Shown here: piece after piece, positions 27,913 to 37,531 of the stretch
How the letters are laid out: every line of letters starts with the position of its first letter
Numbering within the stretch: position 1 is the stretch's first letter
Origin: Microbacterium schleiferi
Lineage (GTDB): Bacteria; Actinomycetota; Actinomycetes; Actinomycetales; Microbacteriaceae
DNA length: 64,000 bases
Assembly: GCF_015565955.1 (NCBI RefSeq)
Contig: NZ_CP064760.1
Location: 434,001-498,000, forward strand
Direction of reading: 5' to 3'
Position numbers and translations under genes: made by a program
Notes under the pieces: generated by a model
Told to the model about the DNA's origin: nothing
The model's input: the letters and a program-made list of their open reading frames with translations, nothing else
The model's database searches: none

Positions 27913-29260
27913 CCTACGGCCCCGGCGACTGGCACGTCGTCGCCACTCGGGGGGCATCGCGCTGCTGCCGCCCGCGACGGACGCCGCCGATGTCGCGCGA
28001 ATCTGGCGGGAGATGCGCGACGGCGACGCGTTCGCGGTCGTCTTGAGCGTCCTCCTCGAGACTGCCGGGCCGAACATGGCTGCTCTTCCCGACTTCGCCG
28101 TGGCGACGGTGTCGGACGGAAACGCCCGGGTGATCGTGCGCGGCGCGATCCCCGCGCGGGTCGGCACAGCCGATGGCGCGAGTCAGGACGTGGCGGCGCT
28201 CGGTGTTCCGACCTGGACCGATCGCACCATCGCCGGCGCGACGACCGTCGCGATCGGGGTTCACACCGCTTCGGCGACGGCTCTGCCGCTGAGAGACGGG
28301 GTCGCCGCCGCGTCGCAGCTGCAGTGGGTGATCGATGCGGCGACGGCGCTGCGGCCGGCGGACGAACGGAGCGGGGTGCCGGCGGCTCCTCCGGTTCCCG
28401 CGGTGCCTGAGCCCGGGCCGGTGACTGAGCCCGAGGCGGTGCTTGAGCCCGAGCCAGTCCGCGAGGGAGAGCCGCGCGTGAGCTCGATGGATACCCAGGT
28501 GGGCGCCGCGAGCGAGCTGACGCTGCCTCCGGTCGTCTCCGAGGACGCTGCATCTGCCGACGATCCGAGCGCACCGCCCCTGGTCCGTGAGGAGCCGGAA
28601 TCACATCCGATCGAGGACACGACCGGATACGACGATCTGATCTTCGGCGAGACAAGGTTGTCGTCTGTTGAGGACGCCGCGGTGAGACCGGACTCGGAAG
28701 CCCCCGATTCGACGTCGTCGGACTCCGCTCTCGCCGCAGCCGCTGCGCCTCCCGCGCCGCTCGGCGGCGGAGATCTCGTGGACGGTGTCCCGAAGGCGCC
28801 GACCGCGCCCGTTCTCGGCGACCACGATGGCGAGACGATCTCCGCCGAGCAGCTCGAGGCACTGCGGGCACAGCTCAGCGGGTCGGCTCCGGTCCGGCAG
28901 TCGACGACACCGTCGCCGCGCACCGAAGCTGCCGTGCTGGTCGTGTCGACGGGGGAGCGCGTGCTGCTCGATCGCAGCGCGGTGGTGGGGCGCAGGCCTC
29001 GTGCGGTCCGCGCCACCGGAGCGGTTCCACATCTCGTCACCGTTCCCAGCGTCGAAAGGGAGATCTCGAGCAATCATGTCGAGCTGCGTGTCGAGGGTGC
29101 GGATGTGATCGCGGTCGACCTCGACACGATGAACGGCACGCGCCTGCTGCGGATCGGGGCCGAGCCGGTGAGGCTGCACCCCGGCGAGCCGACCCTGCTC
29201 GTCACGGGTGACCGCCTGGATCTCGGCGACGGTGTGGTTCTCGGGTTCGAGGGCATCTGA
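27906..29260 (+). CDS. FHA domain protein with disordered acidic middle, one frame break
   Basis: Restored length about 451 residues. The N-terminal ~140 residues form an unrecognised globular region (IALLPPATDAADVARIWREM). The middle is Pro/Glu/Ser-rich and likely disordered. The C-terminal FHA domain (about 345-451) has VVGRRPRAV, EISSNHVEL and MNGTRLLRI, the expected Gly-Arg, Ser-His and Asn-Gly sites for phosphothreonine binding. One extra G in the run at 27949-27954 joins the ATG at 27906 to the body. It sits between phosphatase and kinase genes and is probably a substrate or reader of the kinase. Confidence 0.83.
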
Positions 29261-30921
29261 TGGCGTCCCGTCCCCCGTCTCAGCCTCCGGCTCTGCCGGG
29301 GTTCGACTATGTGAGGCTTCTCGGCTCCGGCGGATTCGCCGACGTCTTCCTGTATCAGCAGCTGCATCCGCGGCGCCAGGTAGCGGTGAAGGTGCTGCTG
29401 AAGGAACGCCTGGGCACAACGACCGCTGAGGGGTTCACCGAAGAGGCGAATCTGATGGCGCAGCTGGCGACCCATCCGTCGATCGTCTCGGTCTACCAGG
29501 CCGGGGTCTCGGACGATGGGCGTCCCTATCTCGTCATGGAGTTCTGCTCTCGTCCGAATCTGCAGGCACGTCATCGTCGGGAGCGGTTCTCCGAAGCCGA
29601 GACTCTGCGGGTCGGTGTGCAGATCGCCGGCGCGATCGAGACTGCCCATCGGGCGGGGATACTGCACCGCGACATCAAACCGGCGAATATCCTCGTCACC
29701 GACTACGGGCGCCCCGCACTCACCGACTTCGGAATATCGGCCACGACGAACGATGCGATGACGGGGATGAGCATTCCGTGGTCGCCGCCGGAGTCGCTAC
29801 GCACCCCGCCGGTGGGATACCCGTCATCGGATGTGTACTCGCTCGCGGCGACGCTGTACACGCTCCTGACCAATCGCAGCCCGTTCGAGATTCCGGGGGC
29901 TTCGAACACCGAACTCGATGTGATGGCCCGCATCCAGTCGATGCCGCTACCGTCGACCGGCCGCGCGGACGTGTCCCCGCAGCTGCAGGCGGTGCTCGGG
30001 CGGGCGATGGCCAAGTCGCCGGATCAGCGATATGCATCGGCCATCGAATTCGCACGTGCGCTGCAACGCGTGCAGATCGAGCACGGGATGCAGGCGACCC
30101 AGATCGACGTCCTCGAAGAGGAGCTCGTCGAGGAGGACGCAGACGAGGGCGAGGAGCGCACGCGGTTCCGGGGTGTCACGAGTATCGACGCCCAGTCGGC
30201 CGCGGTCATCGATCCCCCGACGAGTCTGAGCGTCGACCCGCTGTCGACGGGCACGCCCGCCCCGCCGTCGGATGCCGCGCCGGCGTCGTTCTCGGCGGGG
30301 ATGCCGCAGAGAACACCGGCGGGGCCCGCCGAAGACGGGTCGATGGATGCGACCGTGAGCCGCGACGCGGCAGTGCGGCCCGCGTCGTCCCCGGCGCTCG
30401 CGGCCGCACCGCCTCTCGCTGCGCCGGTCGCGCCGCCGTTGGACGAGACGCTCGTTCGTGGTACATCGGGGTCGACCGAGCCGCTCGCCGCCTCTTCGTC
30501 TCCTCGACGTCGTGGACGCGGCTGGGTACTCGCCGGCGTCGGTGCCGTCGTCGTGGTCGTCGGTGTCGGAACGGCGCTCCTGCTCGCCCCCGGCGGGGTC
30601 GGCGAACCCGCGGAGCGGGCCATCGTCACCCCCGCGCCGGTCGATGCGGTGGACGAGGAGGCGGTGCCGCTCGTCACGGACCTGGTCGGTGAAGCCGCAG
30701 GCGACGACGTCGTCTTCACCTGGACGAACCCCGACCCGCAGCCGGGCGACATCTATCTCTACCGGCCCGTCGTCGCAGGGGAGGAGTTCGCATTCGAGGA
30801 GACCACGGAACTCACGGTGTCCGTGGCATCCGACGCCTCCGGTCGTGCGTGCATCGAGATCGTGCTGCGGCGCGAAGACGGAACGTCTTCGTCGGACAGC
30901 GCCGAGGAGTGCGCGCCGTGA
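29260..30921 (+). CDS. Transmembrane Ser/Thr protein kinase with FN3-like ectodomain
   Basis: 553 residues. The Hanks-type kinase domain (about 14-275) is complete: GSGGFADVFL, VAVKVLL, LHRDIKPANILV, TDFGIS and SSDVYSLAATLY. A long disordered region follows, then one membrane helix (about 423-446) and an outside domain of about 90 residues (VVFTWTNPDPQPGDIYLYRP) that looks fibronectin III-like. The ectodomain is not built of PASTA repeats as in PknB. The start overlaps the FHA stop by one base (TGATG). It probably senses an extracellular cue and phosphorylates the FHA proteins and/or the secretion ATPase. Confidence 0.92.
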   Translation: MASRPPSQPPALPGFDYVRLLGSGGFADVFLYQQLHPRRQVAVKVLLKERLGTTTAEGFTEEANLMAQLATHPSIVSVYQAGVSDDGRPYLVMEFCSRPNLQARHRRERFSEAETLRVGVQIAGAIETAHRAGILHRDIKPANILVTDYGRPALTDFGISATTNDAMTGMSIPWSPPESLRTPPVGYPSSDVYSLAATLYTLLTNRSPFEIPGASNTELDVMARIQSMPLPSTGRADVSPQLQAVLGRAMAKSPDQRYASAIEFARALQRVQIEHGMQATQIDVLEEELVEEDADEGEERTRFRGVTSIDAQSAAVIDPPTSLSVDPLSTGTPAPPSDAAPASFSAGMPQRTPAGPAEDGSMDATVSRDAAVRPASSPALAAAPPLAAPVAPPLDETLVRGTSGSTEPLAASSSPRRRGRGWVLAGVGAVVVVVGVGTALLLAPGGVGEPAERAIVTPAPVDAVDEEAVPLVTDLVGEAAGDDVVFTWTNPDPQPGDIYLYRPVVAGEEFAFEETTELTVSVASDASGRACIEIVLRREDGTSSSDSAEECAP

Positions 30922-31649
30922 GCGCTCGCGAACAGGTCGACGGGCCCGACCTCGACCGCGGAGTCGTCTCGATCGAGTACTGCGGCGAGTGGTTCACGGC
31001 CGTGCCCGGGGAGCCCTTCACGATCGGCCGGGACGCCGATCTGTGCATCGACGACAACCCGTTTCTCCATCGACGGTTGCTTCAGATCAGGGACTTCGAC
31101 GGCATCTGGCTTCTGGAGAATGTCGGTGCCCGATTGTCGGTCACCGTCACAGACAGGGCGGGGCGCCTGCAGTCATGGCTTGCTCCGGGGGGACGTCTGC
31201 CGCTCGTCTTCGGACGGACGACCGTCGTCTTCACAGCGGGACCCACGACCTATGAGGTGGCGCTGCATGTCGCCGAGCCCATGTTCATCGAGACCCAGCG
31301 CACCGCCGGCGAGGGAACGACGACGATCGGCGACGTGACGTTCACCGTGTCTCAGCGTCAGCTGATCGTCGCTCTCGCCGAGCCCCTGCTCTTGCGGGAA
31401 GGGAGCGGAATGGGCGAGATACCGACGAGCGCGAAGGCCGCTGCGCGTCTCGGCTGGAACATCACTCGGTTCAATCGCAAGCTCGACAACGTGTGCGACA
31501 AGCTCGATCGCATCGGAGTGCAGGGCCTGCGCGGAGGGGTTCGGTCGTATGCGACGAACCGGCGTATACGACTTGTGGAATACGCGTTGGCTGCCCGGCT
31601 CGTTACCCGAGCGGACCTCGCGCTCATCGACATGGAGAGCGACGAATGA
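30918..31649 (+). CDS. FHA domain fused to C-terminal winged-helix-like region
   Basis: 243 residues. The first half is an FHA fold (FTIGRDADLCIDDN, LHRRLLQI). The second half begins VTFTVSQRQLIVALAEPLLL and continues with AAARLGWNITRFNRKLDNVCDKL, a pattern that looks like a winged helix with a recognition helix rich in Arg/Asn/Lys. GTG 30918 overlaps the kinase stop (GTGA), and its own TGA overlaps the ATPase start (ATGA). A phosphothreonine-reading DNA-binding protein beside a kinase would be a natural regulator of this operon; DNA binding is inferred, not shown. Confidence 0.82.
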   Translation: MSAREQVDGPDLDRGVVSIEYCGEWFTAVPGEPFTIGRDADLCIDDNPFLHRRLLQIRDFDGIWLLENVGARLSVTVTDRAGRLQSWLAPGGRLPLVFGRTTVVFTAGPTTYEVALHVAEPMFIETQRTAGEGTTTIGDVTFTVSQRQLIVALAEPLLLREGSGMGEIPTSAKAAARLGWNITRFNRKLDNVCDKLDRIGVQGLRGGVRSYATNRRIRLVEYALAARLVTRADLALIDMESDE

Positions 31650-34600
31650 AGCTCAAACTCACTCTGCGCCGCCCGGCGGGTCCCGTCGATCTGACGGTGA
31701 CGGCGGACGGTACGGCCACGGTCTCGGACGTTGCCCGGATGCTTGTGGTCGCGGATCCGCAGGGGTCGTCGACGGAGGCGAACGGCACGATGACGTTGGC
31801 GGTGTCGGACCCCTTCGTGGGCTCGTCGTCGCTGCGGACTCTGAGCGCGGGCGCGAGCTTCGCCGAGGCAGGCGTGCTCTCCGGTGCGACGGTGCAGGTC
31901 GTGGACGACTCCGGCAGCTTCGCGGGGTCGGGAGAAGGACGCGGCACTGCGGTGGCGACGTTGCGCGTTCTCAGCGGGCCGGATGCGGGGCGTGAGTTCG
32001 CGCTTCCCATGGGGGCGACCAGCATCGGTCGAGATCGGGGAGCCGACGTTCGCCTCAGCGACCCCATGGTCTCGAAGATCCACGCCCGGGTGAACGTCGG
32101 GGAATCGATCGAGATCATCGACCTCAACTCCGCCAACGGTGTCGTCGTGGGTGGCGGAGAGGTGTCGCGCGCCACGGTGAGCTCGAGCGATGTGATCGTG
32201 CTGGGCGATTCGTCGGTGTGCGTCGTCAGGACGCAGCAGCCGCCTCGCGACGCGACCGCGCCGCAGCTGGATCACGTGCGTTCGCCCCGCGTCGTGCCTG
32301 CGTACGCGGGCGAGGAGTTCCTCGCCCCGACTCCACCGAAGCTCCCGCAACGTCAGCGTTTCCCCTTTGTCGCCCTCGCCGCGCCGTTGATCATGGGCGC
32401 CGTGCTCTGGGCGGTGACTCAGGAGCTTCTCGGGGTCATCATGATGGCGATGACGCCCGTGCTGCTCGTCGGCGCCTACGTCGACCAGTCGGTCACGTCG
32501 CGTCGAGAGCTCAAAGCTCAGCGGAAGGTCTTCGACGAGGGGATGCTGCGCACGCAGGAGCGTCTCGAGCAGGCTCGGGACGAAGAGCGTCGTGTGCGGC
32601 TGGCCGAATTGCCGACGACCGGCGAGCTCCAGGACGATGCGCGTCGGCTCGGGCCTCTGCTATGGACCGAGCGCACCGAATCTCCGCGCTTTCTGACGAT
32701 CAACGTCGGCCGTGGGCGGGCGCGTGCCCGCAATCGTGTGGTGCTCCCTCAAGCGCAAGAGACTGTGCCGGAGTGCTGGGAGCAGCTGCTTGGGCTGCAG
32801 CAGGAGTTCGCGACGATCGACCAGGTGCCTCTCGCGGCGGATCTTGTCGTCGCAGGCTCCGTCGGATTCGCCGGCGCCGACGGCGTGGCACGCGATGTTG
32901 CGCGGGCTGCTGTCTTCCAGCTGGCTGCACGGCACTCGCCTGCCGAGGTCGCGATCGCCGCGATCGTGTCCCCCTCGTCGGCACCCGATTGGGACTGGTT
33001 GAAGTGGTTGCCGCACACGAGCTCGTCGCACAGTCCGCTGGCCGGATCGCATGTCGCGAGCGTGCGGGGCGAGGCATCCGCCCTGCTGTCGCGGATCGAG
33101 GGTCTCATCGACTCGCGGGTGGACGGTGCCACGGCACGTCGCGGCCCCCTTGACTCGGACAAGCAGCACGAGCGGCCGGAGCCGATCGTGCCGGCGGTCG
33201 TGGTTGTCATCGAGAACGGCGCTCCGGCTGATCGCGCACGACTGACGCGGATTGTCGAGCGCGGTCCGGATGCGGGAGTCCATGTCATCTGGTGCGCCCC
33301 CGCGTCGAGCAGTTGCCGGCGGCATGTCGCAGTTTCGTCCTTGTGGACAGCGCCTCGGCATCCGGTGTCGTCGGACAGGTGCGGATCGGTGAGAGGACCT
33401 CGCCGGTGGAGCTCGAGCACCTCGACCGGGCCGCAGCGGACCAGCTCGCGCGCCTCCTCGCTCCCGTCGTCGATATCGGCGTTCCCGAAGCCGACGACTC
33501 CGACCTTCCCCGATCGGTGTCGTATCCGACGGTCGCGGGCATGGAGATTCTCGACTCGCCTGATTCGGTGGTCGAACGGTGGCGGCAGAACGGCTCGCTC
33601 ACGCCGCGAGACGGGAGCCCGCCGGTGAGGCGCAAGAAGGAGGGCAACCTCCGTGCCGTCGTCGGTCACGCCGGCTCTGCGCCCTTCGCCCTTGATCTGC
33701 GGTCCGACGGACCCCATGCGCTCGTGGGTGGCACGACGGGCGCCGGCAAGTCCGAGTTCCTGCAGTCCTGGGTGCTCGGCATGGCGGCCTCCCACAGTCC
33801 CGATCGCCTGACCTTCCTCTTCGTCGACTACAAGGGCGGCTCGGCGTTCGCGGATTGCGTGGAGCTCCCCCACTCGGTCGGGCTCGTCACCGACCTGTCG
33901 CCGCACCTCGTCCGACGAGCGCTCACGTCGTTGCGGGCCGAGCTGCGCTACCGCGAGCACGTGCTCAACGCGAAGAAGGCCAAGGACCTGATCACCCTTG
34001 AGAAGACGGGGGACCCGGAGTGCCCGCCGAGCCTGGTGATCGTGGTCGACGAGTTCGCGGCTCTCGTGCAGGAGGTTCCCGAGTTCGTCGACGGCGTCGT
34101 CGACGTGGCCCAGCGCGGACGGTCACTCGGTCTGCACCTCGTGCTGGCGACGCAGCGGCCGGCAGGCGTGATCAAAGACAACCTGCGGGCCAACACGAAC
34201 CTGCGGATCGCGCTGCGGATGGCCGACACCGATGACTCGGTGGACATCCTCGGCGACAAGATGGCCGCGTATTTCGATTCGTCGATCCCGGGGCGCGGTG
34301 CCGCCAAGCGCGGCCCCGGCAGGCTGACGACCTTCCAGACCGGCTACGTGGGCGGCCGCACGACGGGGGAGCCCCCGAGGCCCCGCATCGACGTCGCGGA
34401 ACTCGACTTCGCCGGTCACACCGTGTGGGAGGCGCCGCAGCTCGACTCCCGGGACGACCGCGACACCGGCCCCACCGACATCGCCCGGATCGTCGCAACG
34501 GTGAGCACGGCGGCATCGGATGCCGGTGTGCCGACGCCGCGTAAGCCGTGGCTCGACGAGCTCGCGTCGGTCTACAGTTTCAGCCGGCTCCCGAACCCCC

Positions 34601-36083
34601 GCACTGACGAGCGACTTCCGCTCGGGGTGCTCGATCAGCCGGCGACCCAGTCGCAGCCGACGGTGTTCTACGAGCCCGACCGTGACGGGAACCTGGCGAT
34701 CTACGGCACGGGCGGCTCGGGCAAGAGCACGGCTCTGCGCACCATCGCGGTGGCGGCGGCCGCGACGACGAGGAACGGCGGGCCCACTCATGTTTACGGG
34801 CTTGACTTCGGCTCGCGCGGGCTGAGCATGCTCGCGGATCTTCCACACGTCGGGGCGATCGTTGCCGGGGACGATGAGGAGCGGGTCGTGCGCACGATAC
34901 GGATGCTGCGCGACATCGTCGATGACCGCTCCGTGAGGTACGCCGGGGTGAATGCCGGGACGATCGGCCAATACCGCCGGCTCGCCGACGCGCCGCAGGA
35001 GCCCCGGATCCTTCTCCTTGTCGATGGGATCGGGGTGTTCAAGGAGCAGTACGAGTTCGGTCCCGTGAACCTTTCGCCGTGGTTCACGGCGTTCGCGCAG
35101 ATCGCCGCGGACGGTCGTGCCGTCGGGGTTCATGTCGTCGTCGCCGGTGACCGCCCGAACGCGGTGCCGAATTCGATCGCCTCGACCGTTCAGCGCCGAA
35201 TCGTGCTGCGCATGGCGAACGAGGAGGAGTACCTGATGCTGGGGGTAGCGAAGGACGTGCTCGATTCGTCCTCCCCTCCTGGTCGGGGGATTCTCGACGA
35301 CGACGAGGTGCAGATCGCGATCCTGGGCGAGAGCAGCAATGTCGCGGTGCAGGCTCGGGAGGTCCAGCGGCTTGCGGCATCCCTCGGGCGGGCGGGCTCG
35401 TCGCGACCCGCCGCCATACGGCGGCTTCCCGAGCAAGTCTCGCTGTCGGATCTTCCAGCCGGCAGCACGGAGGCGCCGGTGATCGGGCTGGACGACCTCT
35501 CGCTGGGACCCGCGTCGGTGTCGGCATCCGGCACGCTGCTGGTCGCCGGGCCGCCCACCAGCGGGCGGAGCACTGCGCTGTCGACGATCGCCGCTGCGCT
35601 CGAGCGTTCCAGCTCGTCGGTCCGGCGCGTTCTGCTGGCTCCTCGGCGTACCGCGCTGACGCGTCGCAACTGGGATGAAGCCGCCGTCGGCGCGGACGAT
35701 GTCGCAGCGCTCGCGCAGCGTCTCGTGGAAGCGGCGGAGGCGGGAGCGGCGCCTCGGTTGGCCGTCGTGATCGAGTCGCTGCCCGAGTTCAGCGGGACAC
35801 CCGCCGAGTATGAACTCGAGCGGATGATCCGCGTCCTCGCTCGGGAGGAGCACTTCGTCGTCGGTGAGGGCGAGACCTCGACCTGGCAGCAGGCGTACAC
35901 GCTCGCTGGCCCGATGAAGGCCGGTCGCCGGGGTCTGCTCCTGGTCCCGGGGGAGATGGACGGTGACACGCTCATGGGCACCCCGCTCGGCCGCCTTCGG
36001 CGGGCGGATTTTCCGCCTGGACGGGGTTCCTCATCGTCAATGGGCGTGCCGCGAAGGTGCAGATCGCGCAGGTGACGTCGTGA
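31646..36083 (+). CDS. Type VII secretion-like FtsK/SpoIIIE ATPase (EssC/EccC family) with FHA domain, two frame breaks
   Basis: Restored length about 1,479 residues. In order: a beta-rich N-terminus (1-95, possibly a degenerate FHA or ubiquitin-like fold), an FHA domain (about 104-190: TSIGRDRGADVRLSD, SKIHARV, NSANGVVV), two membrane helices (about 237-275), and three ATPase modules. Module 1 has GGTTGAGKSE and VIVVDEFAAL. Module 2 has GTGGSGKST and ILLLVDGIG, with Gly where the catalytic acid is usual. Module 3 has GPPTSGRST, with Arg replacing the P-loop Lys. The FHA-TM-FtsK order is that of Firmicutes EssC rather than mycobacterial EccC. One base each in the runs 33297-33301 and 36023-36026 restores the frame; the true end is then VQIAQVTS at 36083. 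Confidence 0.9.
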
Positions 36084-36099
36084 TCGCCGGACGTGCGTC

Positions 36100-36117
36100 G
36101 TGGGGATTGTTGCCCAT
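36100..36117 (+). promoter_or_regulatory. Near-palindrome GTGGGGATTGTTGCCCAT, candidate internal promoter site
   Basis: Matches the palindrome at 16468 in 14 of 18 positions. A -10-like TAGCTT starts 23 bases downstream. It lies in the 141-base gap between the ATPase and the WXG100 gene, where no other gene is seen. An extra promoter here would raise WXG100 output above that of the ATPase. Confidence 0.55.
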
Positions 36118-36224
36118 CGACGTGCCGATCATGCCAGCCATAGCTTTGCCTCATCGCACCAGCGGGGGGCGAAAGACGGACTCCGATCCGAGGGTTCGTG
36201 ATCAACAGGAAATGGGGTAGAACA

Positions 36225-36491
36225 ATGGCCGTTTGGGGTCTTGACGTCCAGCAGGTTCGGCAGCTCAGCACGCAGCTCAACCAGAAGGCGGGCGACATCG
36301 ACAGCATCCTGTCGACGCTTACGAACGCGTTGAACGGCACGCAGTGGGAGGGTCCGGACGCGAACCAGTTCCGCAACGAGTGGAGCGGGCAGTACACGTC
36401 GTCGCTGCGGCAGGTGGCGCAGGCGTTGCGGGACGCGGCGAGCAAGGCGACGCAGAACGCAAACGCGCAGGAGCAGACGTCGAACGCGTGA
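36225..36491 (+). CDS. WXG100-family type VII secretion protein (EsxA-like)
   Basis: 88 residues, the usual size. Helical hairpin with a central WEG turn (NGTQWEGPDANQFRNEW). The start is MAVWGLDVQQVRQL; a GGGG stretch lies 6 to 9 bases upstream. The C-terminus ends NAQEQTSNA, with no obvious YxxxD/E. WXG100 proteins are small secreted substrates that dimerise and activate the ATPase. It is the only short WXG protein here; the two next genes carry related N-terminal domains and could be its partners. Confidence 0.93.
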   Translation: MAVWGLDVQQVRQLSTQLNQKAGDIDSILSTLTNALNGTQWEGPDANQFRNEWSGQYTSSLRQVAQALRDAASKATQNANAQEQTSNA

Positions 36492-36497
36492 CGCGTG

Positions 36498-36527
36498 CGG
36501 GAGGGCGGGCCGGGGCTCGCTCTCCCG
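36498..36527 (+). terminator. Hairpin just after WXG100 stop, possible attenuator
   Basis: CGGGAGGGCG (36498-36507) pairs with CGCTCTCCCG (36518-36527) with a single G-U, across a 10-base loop. It starts 7 bases after the TGA and has no U tract. It could protect the WXG100 mRNA end or partly stop transcription, lowering expression of the following genes. Confidence 0.5.
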
Positions 36528-36553
36528 CCGGGTCCGGCTCACGGGGGTGAGTG

Positions 36554-37474
36554 ATGGCAGGAATGTATGGGGCCGACGTCGCGCAGCTGCGTGAGCTCGC
36601 GCGCCAGTTCGACAGCTGTGCATCGCGTCTGGACAACGACCGGATGACGGTCGGCAGTGCGATCCAGATCAGCGCGTGGGTGGGACCGGTCGCGGTGCGA
36701 TTCCGGCACGAATGGGACTCCGCCCACAGTCGCCGGGTGCATGCGGCCGCCGAGCGGCTTCGGGATGCCGCGGCGACGCTGCGAAGCAACGCCGACGATC
36801 AGGAGCGCACCAGCGCGGTCGGCGGCTCGCTGTCGATGTCAGCACCAAGCCATTCCGACGATCCTGGATGGGAGGGTACGCCTGAGGATGCCGAGCGATT
36901 CGAGAAGCTGCTCGATGAGATCAAGATCGCGGGAACGATCGTCGGAACTGTCGACGACGGTTCCGAACTGATCGACGCCTTGCGGGCAGGAGCAATCGAC
37001 TACAAGTCGTTCGGTGAATGGGCATCGAAAGTCAAGGGGATGGATGCGGGAACCCTGCTCAGTCTCGCGGGCATGGGGATCACCGCGAAGGAGCTGGGCG
37101 AGGCCATCGGTTCGGACGATCCGGCAGCCACCTTCGAGTCGAGTCTCGACCTCATCATGGGGGCCGTGGGAGTCAAAGTACCGGGCGCAGGTCTCGCGTG
37201 GGACATCGGGAAGTTCCTTGGGGAGTCGGGTTACAACTCCGTACAGACGTTCTACGACTCCCCCGGTGGTGCGCTCGACTTCGCAGCCCGTCAGGTGTTC
37301 GGCGATGGCGCGACTTTCGACGGTCTGAGCCAATTCGATCGCGACATTCTGATGAAGCGCTACGACGGCATGGGTGGCCTTCTCGTCGGCTTCGTCGACA
37401 CGGTCGGTGGTACGTGGGACGACTTCTGGAAGTTCGCCGCGGGAGGGCCGGGTCGTGGCCCGGCCGGGTCGTAA
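36554..37474 (+). CDS. WXG-domain protein with C-terminal extension, candidate T7-like substrate
   Basis: 306 residues. The first ~95 form a WXG-like hairpin (YGADVAQLRELARQF, SAWVGPVAVRFRHEW, QERTSAV). The rest (about 105-306) is predicted globular with a hydrophobic, Gly-rich patch (LDLIMGAVGVKVPGAGLAWDIG) and no recognised catalytic motif. This layout resembles larger WXG/LXG effectors. ATG 36554 has GGGGG six bases upstream and is preferred to the GTG at 36551. Its N-domain is closely related to the next gene's. No immunity gene is evident. Confidence 0.75.
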   Translation: MAGMYGADVAQLRELARQFDSCASRLDNDRMTVGSAIQISAWVGPVAVRFRHEWDSAHSRRVHAAAERLRDAAATLRSNADDQERTSAVGGSLSMSAPSHSDDPGWEGTPEDAERFEKLLDEIKIAGTIVGTVDDGSELIDALRAGAIDYKSFGEWASKVKGMDAGTLLSLAGMGITAKELGEAIGSDDPAATFESSLDLIMGAVGVKVPGAGLAWDIGKFLGESGYNSVQTFYDSPGGALDFAARQVFGDGATFDGLSQFDRDILMKRYDGMGGLLVGFVDTVGGTWDDFWKFAAGGPGRGPAGS

Positions 37475-37531
37475 GGGGGAAGCGTGAGCGATGGCGCGAA
37501 GCCAGGACCGGCATGAAGAAGCGGTGTCGGG

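Noticed and set aside
26464..36026. Programmed frameshifting in the secretion operon
   Set aside because: The breaks sit in simple G/C runs of various genes, need the same one-base correction, and also affect unrelated genes; no slippery heptamer-plus-structure pattern is shared.
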